Source of the DNA: Candidatus Aminicenantota bacterium
GTDB taxonomy: Bacteria; Acidobacteriota; Aminicenantia; S016-38
Assembly (NCBI GenBank): GCA_027025175.1
Contig: JALVRF010000082.1
Coordinates: forward strand, 1 to 38,950
Length of the DNA: 38,950 nucleotides
Direction of reading: 5' to 3'
Positions 23,323 through 35,694 of the stretch are shown in pieces. How positions within the stretch are numbered: position 1 is the first letter of the stretch; every line of letters begins with the position of its first letter. Under the pieces are notes generated by a model, which worked only from the letters and a program-made list of their open reading frames with translations, was not told the origin of the DNA and did no database searches. Made by a program: the position numbers and the translations under genes.

Positions 23323-25726
23323 TTTTCTCCTTCTTTACCCTCTCGGCATCCCCCACAAGGTCGTCCCGGGAAAGGTCTACCACTTTAACCCCCTGGGTGG
23401 CCCTGCCCATTTCCCTCAGTTCCTCGCTCTTTATTTTAATTATCTTGCCTCCCCTGGTTATTATAACTATCAGGTCCGAATCAATGGGGAATGAAGCCAC
23501 CACATCCCCTGTTTTCGGAGTAATCCTGAGGTTTTTCACCCCAGCCCCTCCCCTGGATTGGATCCTGTACTGGAAAATTGGGGTCTTCTTTCCGTAGCCC
23601 TTTTCGGTTATAACCAAGATGTTCCTGTGGGAGGGCTTTATTATTCCTGCGCTGACCACCTCATCCCCCTGGCCCAGTTTTATTACCCTTACCCCGGAAG
23701 CGCTCCTTCCCATTATCCTCAACTGATCCACAGGGAAGATTATGGCCTTTCCCTTTCTTGTAGCCACGAAAACCTTATCACCGCAATCGGGAAAAACCGC
23801 CACCACCTGGTCCCCATCCCTGAGTCCTATGGCCCTTTTTCCGTTTCTCTTTATATTCTCAAATTCGGAAAGGGAAACCCTCTTTCCAAGCCCACTTCTG
23901 GTTATAAGTACCAGATTTTCCCCTTTTACTTCCTGCAGGGAGATTATTTCCCTTACCTCTTCCCCGCTTTCCAGGGAAAGCATCCCGGTTATGTGTCTAC
24001 CTGTTCCCCTCTCACCGGTTTCCGGAATTTCGTAGGTTTTCATCCCGTAAACTTTACCCTTATTAGTGAAGAAAAGGAGCTGAGAATGGGAATTGGCAAG
24101 AACCACTTTTTCCAGGAGGTCCTCCTTCCTGGTGGCCTCGCTTCTTCCCTTTCCTCCCCTTCTCTGAACCCTGAGGAAGGTGGCGGGTTTCTTCTTCAGG
24201 AATCCCCGGCGGGTAAAAATCACCAGATAATCCCTCCGGGGAATCAGTTCCTCGTCGGCCACCTCCTCCACAAAGGGCAGGATTTCCGTTCTCCTTTCGT
24301 CTCCGTATTTTTTCTTGATTTCCCGCAGTTCCCTTTTTACCACTGAATCCAGGGTCTTTCTTGAGGAAAGTATCTCCTTCAGTTCCCTCACCTTTTCCCT
24401 TAAACTTCTCTGTTCCACCTCCAATTTTTCCCTTTCAAGCCCGGTAAGCCTCTGAAGTTGCATTTCCAGTATAGCCTGGGCCTGAGTTCTGGTGAGGGAA
24501 AACCTCTTCATGAGGGCAGCCCGGGCGATGGCCACATCCTTGCTCCTTTTGATGATGGCCACCACCTCGTCTATGTTGGCCAGGGCGATTAAAAGACCCT
24601 CCAGTATATGAAGCCTTTCCTCGGCCTTGCGGAGTTCGTATCGGCTCCTTCTTATTATCACCGAGCGGCGATGGGCCAGAAAATGGGAGAGGAGTTCCTT
24701 CAGGTTCATCACCCTGGGCTGAAGGTTTACTATTGCCAGGAGGGTGATTCCGTAGCCCACCTGGAGCTGGGTGTGTTTATAGAGAAGATTTATTATTCTG
24801 TGGGGATTCTCGTCCCTTTTAAGTTCAATCACCACCCTTATTCCCTTCCTGTCCGACTCATCCCTTATGTCCGTTATCCCCTCTATCTTTTTCTCCTGAA
24901 CCAGACGGGCTATTTTCTCAAGTAATCTCGCCTTGTTGACCTCGTAGGGGAGTTCGGTAATAACTATTCTGGCCCTTCCCCTTTCCTCCTCCACATGCAC
25001 CCTCCCCCTTATTATTATTGACCCTTTGCCCGTCCTGTAGGCCTTCTTTATCCCCTCGGTGCCCGCTATGATTCCATAGGTGGGAAAATCCGGGCCCTTT
25101 ACGAACTGCATGAGTTGGTCCACGGTGGCATTGGGCTCGTCCACCAGAAAAATCAGAGCATCTATCACCTCGGAAAGGTTATGGGGAGGGATTCGAGTTG
25201 CCATCCCAACGGCTATGCCTGAACTTCCGTTTATAAGAAGATTGGGAATTTTCGTGGGAAGAACCACGGGTTCCATTACCGTGGTGTCGTAGTTGGGGAT
25301 GAAGTCCACGGTTTCCTTGTCTATGTCCGCCAGCATCTCCTCGGCTATCTTGCTCATCCGAACTTCCGTATACCTCATGGCCGCCGGAGCATCACCGTCC
25401 ACAGAGCCGAAGTTCCCCTGCCCATCCACCAGGGGATACCTCATGGCAAAGTCCTGGGCCATTCTCACCAGGGCGTCGTAAACCGCTGCATCACCGTGGG
25501 GATGGAATTTTCCTATAACCTCTCCCACTATCCTGGCGGATTTCTTGTAGGGGGAGGAGGCTCGGTTTCCTGCCTCCCACATGGCGTATAGTATTCTGCG
25601 GTGAACGGGCTTGAGGCCGTCCCTCACATCGGGGATGGCCCTTCCTATGATTACGCTCATGGCGTAGTCCAGGTAACTACGCCGCATCTCGTCTTCAATT
25701 TCCACAGGGATTATTTCTTCGCCCAT
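23288..25726 (-). CDS. gyrA: DNA gyrase subunit A
   Basis: 812 aa breakage-reunion subunit. The catalytic Tyr is Tyr119 in AAMRYTEVR. The quinolone region reads [17 protein letters not shown], with Ala80 at the position of E. coli Ser83 and Asp84 at Asp87. The C-terminal beta-pinwheel carries the exact GyrA box QRRGGKG, needed to wrap DNA and introduce negative supercoils, so this is gyrase and not topoisomerase IV. The C-terminal repeats ([52 protein letters not shown]) are all visible. It is the first gene of a long minus-strand operon with a strong promoter. Confidence 0.97.
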   Translation of the reverse strand: MGEEIIPVEIEDEMRRSYLDYAMSVIIGRAIPDVRDGLKPVHRRILYAMWEAGNRASSPYKKSARIVGEVIGKFHPHGDAAVYDALVRMAQDFAMRYPLVDGQGNFGSVDGDAPAAMRYTEVRMSKIAEEMLADIDKETVDFIPNYDTTVMEPVVLPTKIPNLLINGSSGIAVGMATRIPPHNLSEVIDALIFLVDEPNATVDQLMQFVKGPDFPTYGIIAGTEGIKKAYRTGKGSIIIRGRVHVEEERGRARIVITELPYEVNKARLLEKIARLVQEKKIEGITDIRDESDRKGIRVVIELKRDENPHRIINLLYKHTQLQVGYGITLLAIVNLQPRVMNLKELLSHFLAHRRSVIIRRSRYELRKAEERLHILEGLLIALANIDEVVAIIKRSKDVAIARAALMKRFSLTRTQAQAILEMQLQRLTGLEREKLEVEQRSLREKVRELKEILSSRKTLDSVVKRELREIKKKYGDERRTEILPFVEEVADEELIPRRDYLVIFTRRGFLKKKPATFLRVQRRGGKGRSEATRKEDLLEKVVLANSHSQLLFFTNKGKVYGMKTYEIPETGERGTGRHITGMLSLESGEEVREIISLQEVKGENLVLITRSGLGKRVSLSEFENIKRNGKRAIGLRDGDQVVAVFPDCGDKVFVATRKGKAIIFPVDQLRIMGRSASGVRVIKLGQGDEVVSAGIIKPSHRNILVITEKGYGKKTPIFQYRIQSRGGAGVKNLRITPKTGDVVASFPIDSDLIVIITRGGKIIKIKSEELREMGRATQGVKVVDLSRDDLVGDAERVKKEKNESAQESLPYS

Positions 25727-25756
25727 GACCTTCCTTCTTCTTTGAACTGAAAGAAA

Positions 25757-25785
25757 ATTCTACCCTTCCCCCGGATGAGTGTCAA
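25757..25785 (-). promoter_or_regulatory. sigma70-type promoter of the gyrA operon
   Basis: On the minus strand a perfect TTGACA (25785-25780), 17-base spacer and TAGAAT (25762-25757) precede gyrA. The predicted start is near 25750, giving a leader of about 24 bases with the SD AAGGAAGGT. It is one of the best promoter matches in the window. Confidence 0.8.
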
Positions 25786-25799
25786 ATTCCCGTTTGTGT

Positions 25800-25811
25800 T
25801 AAGATTTAAGC
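25800..25811 (+). promoter_or_regulatory. -10-like TAAGAT box 6 bases before trmI (possible leaderless start)
   Basis: TAAGAT at 25800-25805 followed by six bases and the trmI ATG would place transcription start on the A of the ATG. No SD and no good -35 are present. Confidence 0.45.
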
Positions 25812-26558
25812 ATGAAATCCGGGGAGAAAATTCTTCTTTACGGGAAAAAGGAGTTCATCGTGGAATACAGACCCGGGGAGGAGGTTCATACCCACTTAGG
25901 AAAGATCGTCCTTCCGGAAAAATTGGACTTCGGGGATGTGGTAACCTCCTCGGCTGGACACCAGTTCGTGGTTCTTAGACCCTCCATTTCGGACCTCATG
26001 AAGTCGGTAAAAAGGAAGACCACCATAATTTATCCCAAGGATGCAGGGATAATGCTGCTGGAAGCCGGGGTGGGCTGTGGAAGCGTGGTGGGGGAGGTGG
26101 GAACAGGCTCCGGAGCCCTCACCCTTCTCCTTTCCAGAATAGTGGGGCCTGAGGGGAAAGTCTATTCCTTTGAGGCAAGGGAAGACTTCATAGAGATTGC
26201 CATGGAGAATCTCAAGCAGAGCCCCTTCAGAAACTACACCGTCGTGAAAAGGGATGTAATAGAGGAGGGTTTCGGCCCTTACAGGTTTGAGGCCCTTTTC
26301 GTGGACCTTCCGGAACCCTGGGAGGTGGTTTCCCATGCCAAGGAAGCCATCCTTCCCGGTGGCGCCTGGGTTTCCCTTTCTCCCAACATGGAACAGATGA
26401 AGAAAACGATCCTTAGACTTAGGGAGGAGGGATTTTTGAGGATGAGGAGTTTTGAGGTTCTTCGCCGGGAAATGGTGGTAAGGAGTTTCGGGGTAAGGCC
26501 CAGGGAATTAATGCATTCCCACACAGGTTATATAACCGTTGCCAGGAGGGGAAAATGA
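25812..26558 (+). CDS. trmI: tRNA (adenine-58-N1)-methyltransferase
   Basis: Class I SAM-dependent enzyme that forms m1A58 (and m1A57 in archaeal-type enzymes) in the tRNA T-loop, a modification tied to heat stability. The N-terminal beta domain (LLYGKKEFIVEYRPGEEVHTHLGKI) leads to TTIIYPKDAGIMLLEAGVGCGSVVGEVGTGSGALTLLL, which contains the SAM-binding motif I, then VDLPEPW, the TrmI motif corresponding to the catalytic region. Length 248 aa is standard. It pairs with purB through an ATGA overlap and is divergent from gyrA. Confidence 0.94.
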   Translation: MKSGEKILLYGKKEFIVEYRPGEEVHTHLGKIVLPEKLDFGDVVTSSAGHQFVVLRPSISDLMKSVKRKTTIIYPKDAGIMLLEAGVGCGSVVGEVGTGSGALTLLLSRIVGPEGKVYSFEAREDFIEIAMENLKQSPFRNYTVVKRDVIEEGFGPYRFEALFVDLPEPWEVVSHAKEAILPGGAWVSLSPNMEQMKKTILRLREEGFLRMRSFEVLRREMVVRSFGVRPRELMHSHTGYITVARRGK

Positions 26559-27856
26559 TAGAAAGATACAGCCTTGAACCCATGAAGAGCCTTTGGTCCG
26601 AGGAGGAAAAATTGCGTCGCTGGCTAAAGGTGGAAATTGCAGCGGCAGAGGCCATGGCCGAGGAGGGCATAATCCCTGCCTGGGCTGCCCAGGAGATCCG
26701 GAAAAAGGCAGATTTTTCCCTGAAGGAGGTTAAAGAAAGGGAAAGGGTAACCAAACACGATGTGGCAGCCTTCGTGGATGTGGTGGCTGAAAGGGTAGGG
26801 GATGCGGGTAAATACCTGCACTTCGGTCTTACTTCCTACGATGTGGTGGACACTGCTCTATCCTTGGCCATGAAGGAGGCCCTGGGAATAATCATAGAAG
26901 AAGCCCGGGAAGTGGCCCAGAGGCTCAGGGAAAAGGCCCTTCAGCACAAATACACACCCCAGATGGGAAGAACCCATGGGGTTCACGCGGAGCCCATCAC
27001 CTTTGGCCTGAAACTCCTGGTTTATCTCAAAGAAATGGAGAGAAACCTGGAAAGGCTTCGCAGGGCAAGGGAGGTTATATCCGTGGGTAAACTATCCGGG
27101 GCCGTGGGCACCTTCTCCCAGCTTCCTCCCTCAGTGGAGGAAAAGACCATGGAAAAACTGGGCCTCAAACCTGCCCCTGCTGCGACCCAGGTTCTTCAGA
27201 GGGACCGTCACGGCGAAGTTCTTTTTGCCTTAGCCATAACCGCCTCCACTTTAGAAAAAATAGCCCTGGAGATTCGTCATCTTCAAAGAACCGAAGTCAG
27301 GGAGGTCCAGGAACCCTTCAGCGGAGGACAGAAGGGTTCCTCAGCCATGCCCCACAAGAAGAATCCAGTAAGGTCTGAAAGGATTTGTGGTCTTGCAAGG
27401 CTCATAAGGTCCTATTTATCCCCTGCCTTAGAGAACAACCCCCTCTGGCACGAGAGGGACATTTCCCATTCCTCGGTGGAGAGGGTGATAATTCCGGACA
27501 GTTTCTTAGCCCTTTACTTCATACTCATGGAAACCAAGGATATATTAACCAATCTCAAGGTGGATACTGAGAGAATGCTCCGAAACCTCTGGTCCAGCGG
27601 AGGGGTATTCCTCTCTCAGAGAGTGCTTCTTGCCCTGGTAGAAAAGGGCTGGAGCAGGGATTCCGCCTACCGCAGGGTTCAGGCCTTAGCCATAAAGGCC
27701 TTTGACCAGGGCAGGGACTTCAGGGATTTAGTGAGGGAGGAGTTAGGGGAGGAACTGGCCAATTTGGACGAGATTTTCTCCTTGGAGCATTACTTCCGTC
27801 ACATAGACAAAATTTTCTCAAGGGCCCTTCTGGAGGAGAATCTCCCTGAAAACTAA
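26555..27856 (+). CDS. purB: adenylosuccinate lyase
   Basis: Catalyses two purine steps: SAICAR to AICAR and adenylosuccinate to AMP. The signature loop of the fumarase/aspartase superfamily is GSSAMPHKKNPVRSE; upstream are MGRTHGVHAEPITFG with the catalytic His region, TSYDVVDTALSLAM, and later WHERDISHSSVERVIIPDS. Length 433 aa is normal. Its 3' end overlaps the convergent membrane glycosyltransferase gene by 39 bp, leaving no spacer for a terminator. Confidence 0.97.
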   Translation: MIERYSLEPMKSLWSEEEKLRRWLKVEIAAAEAMAEEGIIPAWAAQEIRKKADFSLKEVKERERVTKHDVAAFVDVVAERVGDAGKYLHFGLTSYDVVDTALSLAMKEALGIIIEEAREVAQRLREKALQHKYTPQMGRTHGVHAEPITFGLKLLVYLKEMERNLERLRRAREVISVGKLSGAVGTFSQLPPSVEEKTMEKLGLKPAPAATQVLQRDRHGEVLFALAITASTLEKIALEIRHLQRTEVREVQEPFSGGQKGSSAMPHKKNPVRSERICGLARLIRSYLSPALENNPLWHERDISHSSVERVIIPDSFLALYFILMETKDILTNLKVDTERMLRNLWSSGGVFLSQRVLLALVEKGWSRDSAYRRVQALAIKAFDQGRDFRDLVREELGEELANLDEIFSLEHYFRHIDKIFSRALLEENLPEN

Positions 27857-29692
27857 GGGAAAACCTGAAGGGTTCCTGAGAACCAGAGTCTTTCCGGAGA
27901 ACTCGCCGCTAAGTTCGTAGGGGTAGAAGGGGAATTTATCCAATTTGACCTCTCCCAGGGATTCCACCTGAAGGATGGAACCCAACCCCCTGGCTCTTAC
28001 CAGCACCCTGTAATATCCTCCGGTAAGGTTAAGGGGGATGGTCAAGGAGGAATTTGGGCCGAGGAACACGCTCTTTTTTGGAGCCCACAGCACCAGGTTC
28101 CCGTAGCGTACGAGGCCCCTGGTTCTGGTATAGATACCGCCCTCCACCACATCAGGGAGGAAGACGGAGTTCATTCTCAATTTTAGGGGAAGTTCCGGGT
28201 CCTTAACTTCATAGAAAACCACCTCCACATCGGGAAGGACGAGGTTCCTGAGAAGCCTCCACCTTCCAATTTCCTTCCAGTTATCGGGAAGCAGGGGTTT
28301 TATCCAGTCCTCAAAGGCGATGGCCAGGTCCGCATCGCTGGAAGTCAGGTATTCCTTTAGCAATTTGGCCTTGGTTCCAATGCTGGCGGTTGATGTCCTT
28401 ATCCTCCAGGGCTTTTTGGTGGCAAGACCCACATAATCTTCTATCCTGAGATTTTCGTTGTAAAAGGATACAACCCCTATGTCGTTGAGGACCACCTTTC
28501 CCCGGGGATAAAACCGTTTCAGGAACATTGCCATCTGGTACTGCTGGGAAAATATTCCTTCTGCCCCGATGGGGGTTTTATAGTTTATTAAAAATCTTGG
28601 AACCAGAAGCCCAAGGAAAAGACCGGCGAGGATTAAATCTCCGATGAGATTTCTGAATTTCCTTTTTTCTACGGCGCACAGCGTAAAGGGAACCAGAACG
28701 GCAAGGAGGTAATTTTCATATCTGGGCGGATAGGAATAAAGGGCGAAAACAAATTGCATGAGAACCATGTAGGGGGGGAAAAGATAAAAGGCCCATTTTT
28801 CCTTATCCTGCCCGGAAAAATAGACCAAAAATAGAAAGGCCCACAGGAAAAAAAGGAAAATTTCAAAGGAAAGAACCGCACTTGAAAAGGCCTGAAGTTT
28901 GAAGGCCATGTCGGCCAGGAAGGATTTAAAGGCCCCGGGAAAATCCAGGCTAAAAAGGTATTTTAAAATCTGGGAATTGCCCTTAACTGCAACGGAAGCA
29001 GGGAGAAATCCCCATCCATGAGTCAGGTTTAAAATCCCGTAAATTACGGGAAAGGGCAGTATGGATATAAGAACCAGTGCGGCATGTCCCCAGTGCCTTC
29101 TGGCGGAAAAGTATATAAAAAGGAAAAAGGCGATAAATACGGTTTCGTATCTTGCTCCCATGGACAGGGCCAGGAGGATGTAGAACTCCCATCCTGGAGT
29201 TTTACCCGTAAAATAATCCAGAATTTTAAGGGAGAGCAAAAAAACGAGAAGCAGTTGCAGGGTGTGCTCCATCCCCATGTAAACTACGAAGTAGCCTGGA
29301 AGGGCCAGAATGAACAACAGGGTAAGGAGGAAGTTCCAGGTAAGGGAAAAGCGGGAGAACATTTTCCAGGCAAACCAGACGAGGAGGAAGAAGAAAATCA
29401 GGTTAAGGGCCAGGGGGACCCAGGTGTTTATTCCGAAAATCAGGTAAAAGAATGCCAGAATAAAGGTCCAGAGCGGAGAGGAAGAAGCCGGAGTATAGGA
29501 ATACCTGGTTATCCCGAGCACTCCGTGACGAACCAGGTTCTTGGCCATGGACATGTGAATGTATGCGTCGTCGTAGGAATAGAATAGCCCCCCTGCACAA
29601 CGGAAAAGGGAAGCCCGGTGGATCAAAACAAGGAAAAATATAAGTATCAGGTAAAGGAGTATTAGAGCCTCTGTTCTCTTTCTTCTGTCCAT
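27818..29692 (-). CDS. GT-C membrane glycosyltransferase (AftB/PMT-like)
   Basis: 624 aa with about 11 predicted membrane helices in the first 400 residues and a soluble C-terminal domain from about residue 400. After the first helix comes the loop YSYDDAYIHMSMAKNLVRHGVLG followed by PASSSPLWTFIL. A DD(A)YI...ARN/AKNL..G...SPLWT pattern is that of GT-C enzymes using polyprenyl-phosphate sugars, notably arabinofuranosyl- and mannosyl-type transferases. GARYETVFIAFF fits the fourth-helix region of the same group. It would add a sugar to a glycan or lipid on the outer face of the membrane. Donor identity is unknown. An extended -10 promoter ends right at its ATG, and its 3' end overlaps purB. 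Confidence 0.82.
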   Translation of the reverse strand: MDRRKRTEALILLYLILIFFLVLIHRASLFRCAGGLFYSYDDAYIHMSMAKNLVRHGVLGITRYSYTPASSSPLWTFILAFFYLIFGINTWVPLALNLIFFFLLVWFAWKMFSRFSLTWNFLLTLLFILALPGYFVVYMGMEHTLQLLLVFLLSLKILDYFTGKTPGWEFYILLALSMGARYETVFIAFFLFIYFSARRHWGHAALVLISILPFPVIYGILNLTHGWGFLPASVAVKGNSQILKYLFSLDFPGAFKSFLADMAFKLQAFSSAVLSFEIFLFFLWAFLFLVYFSGQDKEKWAFYLFPPYMVLMQFVFALYSYPPRYENYLLAVLVPFTLCAVEKRKFRNLIGDLILAGLFLGLLVPRFLINYKTPIGAEGIFSQQYQMAMFLKRFYPRGKVVLNDIGVVSFYNENLRIEDYVGLATKKPWRIRTSTASIGTKAKLLKEYLTSSDADLAIAFEDWIKPLLPDNWKEIGRWRLLRNLVLPDVEVVFYEVKDPELPLKLRMNSVFLPDVVEGGIYTRTRGLVRYGNLVLWAPKKSVFLGPNSSLTIPLNLTGGYYRVLVRARGLGSILQVESLGEVKLDKFPFYPYELSGEFSGKTLVLRNPSGFPLVFREILLQKGP

Positions 29693-29700
29693 GGGGAGGA

Positions 29701-32701
<3,001 letters not shown>

Positions 32702-32747
32702 GTCCGCCTCCTTATTATTAAACATTTTATAAATTACTTAGGAATTG

Positions 32748-32776
32748 ATTATATCCGGGTTTTACAAAAATTTCAA
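32748..32776 (-). promoter_or_regulatory. sigma70-type promoter of nfnA-nfnB-rnhC
   Basis: On the minus strand TTGAAA (32776-32771), a 17-base spacer and a perfect TATAAT (32753-32748) lie between mtaB and nfnA, overlapping the mtaB stop. The predicted start near 32741 gives a leader of about 40 bases ending in AAGGAGG before the TTG start. Confidence 0.75.
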
Positions 32777-34032
32777 GTTCCTTCTCCGAAAATTGGGGTG
32801 CCGTATAAGGTATCTTCCCTGCAGGAGTTTATTCCGAATTTAATTCTTCTTCCAGCGGCAATGCCTTCTTCAAAATCCACCTTAAGATAATTTTCGCTGA
32901 GGGCCTGACCCGGTCTTATCACCGTGGCCTCAAGAACCTTTCCCTGCATGGACAGACAAAACTCCCTTTTCTTCAGGGAGGAAAGTTCCCGCATGAGGGA
33001 AGTCCTTTCCCTGGCTATCCTTTCCGGAACCTTAGGTCTCATCTCCGCAGCCCTGGTTCCCTTTCTGGGGGAAAAACTGAAAACATGGAAATAGGTAAGG
33101 GGAACCTCCTGGGCAAATCGGTAAAGGATGTTGAAGTCCTCCTGGGTCTCCCCTGGAAATCCCACTATAAAATCCGCACCCACCCCGGCCTCCGGCCTTT
33201 CATTTTTTATTCTGAAGATGAGTTCCTCAAAGCCCTCTCCGCTTCCCCTTCCCATAAGGCGGAGGATCCTGGGGCTGCGATGCTGGAGGGAAAGGTGGAA
33301 GGAAGGCATTATGTGAGGAGAGGAAAGGAGGTAGGAGAGGAGTTCAGTGGTGAGGAATCTTGGATCTAAGGAGGATATCCTGAACCTGACTTCCGGGTAA
33401 TAATTTTCTAATGCCTTGAGGAACTTTAAAAATCCCTGCCTTTCCCCTAAATCCCTTCCATAGGATTCCAGGTGAATCCCCGTTAAAACTACCTCCTCAT
33501 ATCCCTCCTCCAAAAACTCCTCCAGTTCCTCCCTTATTTTTCCTAAGGGAACGCTCCTGGACTTTCCCCTTACCCTGGGAATTATGCAGTAGGTGCAGTG
33601 AAGGTCGCATCCCTCCTGCACCTTCAGAAAACCCCGGCTCTTCCATCTTTTCTTCTCCCCCTTAAATTCCCCCTCCTCCAAAAATTCTAAAACCCGCATC
33701 TTCTGGGAATTGGAAAGGAAAAGATGAGCCCCTTCTGGCCTTCCGTAATGGTCCACATAACAACCCAGGGCTATTATTTTAGCCTGGGGGTTCTGCCTGC
33801 GGAGTTTCCTTATGATCTTCCTCAGGTCAGCATCCGCCCTGTGGGTTACTGTGCAGGTGTTTATAAGGATAACCCCTGCCTCCTCGGGGGAAGCGAACTC
33901 CCATCCCTTTCCCTGTAGGGAGAAAATTATTCTCTGGCTTTCAGCGGCATTTAGCCTGCAGCCCTGATTTATCAGGGAAAACTTAAATCTTTTTTCTGAG
34001 TTCTTCCCTGTACCTCTCAAGTTTTTCCGCAA
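32773..34032 (-). CDS. mtaB: tRNA ms2t6A methylthiotransferase (MtaB)
   Basis: Radical-SAM enzyme adding a methylthio group to t6A37 of tRNA. UPF0004 domain: INQGCRLNAAESQRI, GVILINTCTVTHRAD, IIALGCYVD, each giving a Cys of the auxiliary 4Fe-4S cluster. Radical-SAM motif: CDLHCTYC. VVLTGIHLESYGRDLG is the MtaB pattern that separates it from MiaB and RimO. A C-terminal TRAM-like beta domain is short. The start is uncertain: TTG at 34032 or TTG at 34020, both inside the end of purE; the first conserved strand starts only after them. It is the last gene of the por-gly-pur operon. Confidence 0.92.
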   Translation of the reverse strand: MRKNLRGTGKNSEKRFKFSLINQGCRLNAAESQRIIFSLQGKGWEFASPEEAGVILINTCTVTHRADADLRKIIRKLRRQNPQAKIIALGCYVDHYGRPEGAHLFLSNSQKMRVLEFLEEGEFKGEKKRWKSRGFLKVQEGCDLHCTYCIIPRVRGKSRSVPLGKIREELEEFLEEGYEEVVLTGIHLESYGRDLGERQGFLKFLKALENYYPEVRFRISSLDPRFLTTELLSYLLSSPHIMPSFHLSLQHRSPRILRLMGRGSGEGFEELIFRIKNERPEAGVGADFIVGFPGETQEDFNILYRFAQEVPLTYFHVFSFSPRKGTRAAEMRPKVPERIARERTSLMRELSSLKKREFCLSMQGKVLEATVIRPGQALSENYLKVDFEEGIAAGRRIKFGINSCREDTLYGTPIFGEGT

Positions 34033-34438
34033 GTTCAGGATATTTTAAGGCCAGGATTTGTGCGGCCAGGATGGCGGAGTTCAGCCCACCCCATTTTCCC
34101 ACAGAAACCACCGCCACAGGAATTCCCCTGGGCATCTGAACCATGGAAAGCAGTGAATCCAGCCCATTGAAGGGAGCAACGGCTACCGGAAGGCCTATAA
34201 CAGGCTTTACGGTGTGGGCAGCCACCACCCCGGCTAAGTGAGCTGCTCCTCCGGCCACTGCCACGAAAACATCGGCCTCTTTTTCCTTTTCCTTCACTAT
34301 TTTGACCGTCCTTTCCGGGGTTCTGTGGGCCGAAGTGACCAGGACTTCTACCTCCACCCCCATTTTTTCCAGGAATTCCAGGCCCGGCTCAATTACAGGC
34401 CTATCTGAATTACTTCCTATCAGGTAAATTACCTTCAT
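33983..34438 (-). CDS. purE: N5-carboxyaminoimidazole ribonucleotide mutase (PurE)
   Basis: Converts N5-CAIR to CAIR in purine synthesis. Class I PurE features: LIGSNSDRPVIEPGLEFLEKMGVEVEVLVTSAHRTPERT and VAVAGGAAHLAGVVAAHTVKPVIGLPV, then MPRGIPVAVVSVGKWGGLNSAILAAQILAL. The GNAxNAA block of many enzymes is here GGLNSAILAA, a mild change. Length 151 aa is normal. Its ATG shares a base with the purD stop (TGATG). A purK partner is not in the window. Confidence 0.95.
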   Translation of the reverse strand: MKVIYLIGSNSDRPVIEPGLEFLEKMGVEVEVLVTSAHRTPERTVKIVKEKEKEADVFVAVAGGAAHLAGVVAAHTVKPVIGLPVAVAPFNGLDSLLSMVQMPRGIPVAVVSVGKWGGLNSAILAAQILALKYPELAEKLERYREELRKKI

Positions 34439-35694
34439 CAGAAAACCCCTATGTCCTTTCTGTAATGCATTCCTTCGAAATGGATTCTCTCTATAGCCGA
34501 ATAAACCTTCCCCCGGGCCTCGGACAGGTCCCTTCCTTTGCTGGCCACATTGAGAACCCTTCCCCCGGCAGTGTAAAATTTACCGTCATTCTTTTCCGTT
34601 CCTGCATGGAAAATCACCACATCCTCAGGGATGGCATCAAGGCCCTTTATCTCCTTTCCCTTTTCGTATTTTCCAGGATAACCCCCTGAGGCCAGGACAA
34701 CATCCAGGGAAACTTCCCTGTCCCATTCCAGTTTTCTTTCAGGGATAAAACCTTCGGCCACGGAGGTAAACACCTCCACCAGGTCGCTTCTGAGCCTCAT
34801 CATAATAGCCTGAGTTTCCGGGTCCCCGAACCTCACATTGAATTCCAGGACCCTGGGGCCCTCTTCGGTAAGCATCAGGCCAGCGTAAAGAACCCCCCGG
34901 AACTCCCTTCCCTCCTCTAACATACCCTCAATGGTGGGTTTTACTATTTCGGACATAATTCTACGATATAGATCACCGTCCACATAGGGACAGGGGGAAA
35001 CTGCTCCCATTCCCCCGGTATTGGGACCCTGATCTCCGTCATAGGCCCTCTTATAGTCCTTGGATGTAACAATGGGAACGATATTCCTCCCATCGGTAAT
35101 CACTGTAAAGGAAATCTCCCTTCCCGGGAGGAATTTTTCTATCACCACCCGGTCTCCGGCGTTCCCGAAAATTCTTTTGTTTATCAGCAGGTCCAGGGCT
35201 CTGAGGGCCTCACCCTCATCCGAGCAGACCAGAGAACCCTTTCCTCCGGCGAGACCATCCGCCTTGACAACCACCGGAAAGCCGTATTTCCCGCTTTTTA
35301 TTATCTCCGCCCCGGAGGTGAAGTCGGTTACCACATCAAATTCCGCCGTGGGGATTCCATGGCGAATCATAAATTCCTTGGCAAAGACCTTGCTCGCTTC
35401 CAGTTCTGCAGCCAATTTATCCGGCCCGAAGGCAAGAAGACCCCTTCCGCGAAATTCATCTACTATACCCAAAGCAAGGGGAAGTTCCGGTCCCACAACG
35501 GTCAGGTCAATTCCTTTTTCCCGGGCAAAATCCGCCAGTTGCACTATTTCATGGACCGGAATGGGCACCCTCTCAGCCTGGGCCATCCCCCCGTTTCCCG
35601 GGGCAGCGAAGATCTTATCCACCAGGGGGGACTGGGAAATTTTCCAGACCAGGGCATGTTCCCTTCCCCCTGAGCCCACCACCATTACCTTCAT
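34438..35694 (-). CDS. purD: phosphoribosylamine-glycine ligase
   Basis: ATP-grasp enzyme forming glycinamide ribonucleotide from phosphoribosylamine, glycine and ATP. N-terminal VMVVGSGGREHALVWKISQSP, ATP-grasp strands FPVVVKADGLAGGKGSLV, YKRAYDGDQGPNTGGMGAVSPCP, and the metal site RVLEFNVRFGDPETQAIM are all canonical. Length 418 aa is normal. Overlaps with orf308 upstream (ATGA) and purE downstream. The glyA gene two genes upstream supplies the glycine it uses. Confidence 0.97.
   Translation of the reverse strand: MKVMVVGSGGREHALVWKISQSPLVDKIFAAPGNGGMAQAERVPIPVHEIVQLADFAREKGIDLTVVGPELPLALGIVDEFRGRGLLAFGPDKLAAELEASKVFAKEFMIRHGIPTAEFDVVTDFTSGAEIIKSGKYGFPVVVKADGLAGGKGSLVCSDEGEALRALDLLINKRIFGNAGDRVVIEKFLPGREISFTVITDGRNIVPIVTSKDYKRAYDGDQGPNTGGMGAVSPCPYVDGDLYRRIMSEIVKPTIEGMLEEGREFRGVLYAGLMLTEEGPRVLEFNVRFGDPETQAIMMRLRSDLVEVFTSVAEGFIPERKLEWDREVSLDVVLASGGYPGKYEKGKEIKGLDAIPEDVVIFHAGTEKNDGKFYTAGGRVLNVASKGRDLSEARGKVYSAIERIHFEGMHYRKDIGVF

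Noticed and set aside
23558-24346. 262 aa plus-strand ORF opposite gyrA
   Set aside because: gyrA is certain on the other strand; the composition is typical of an antisense shadow.
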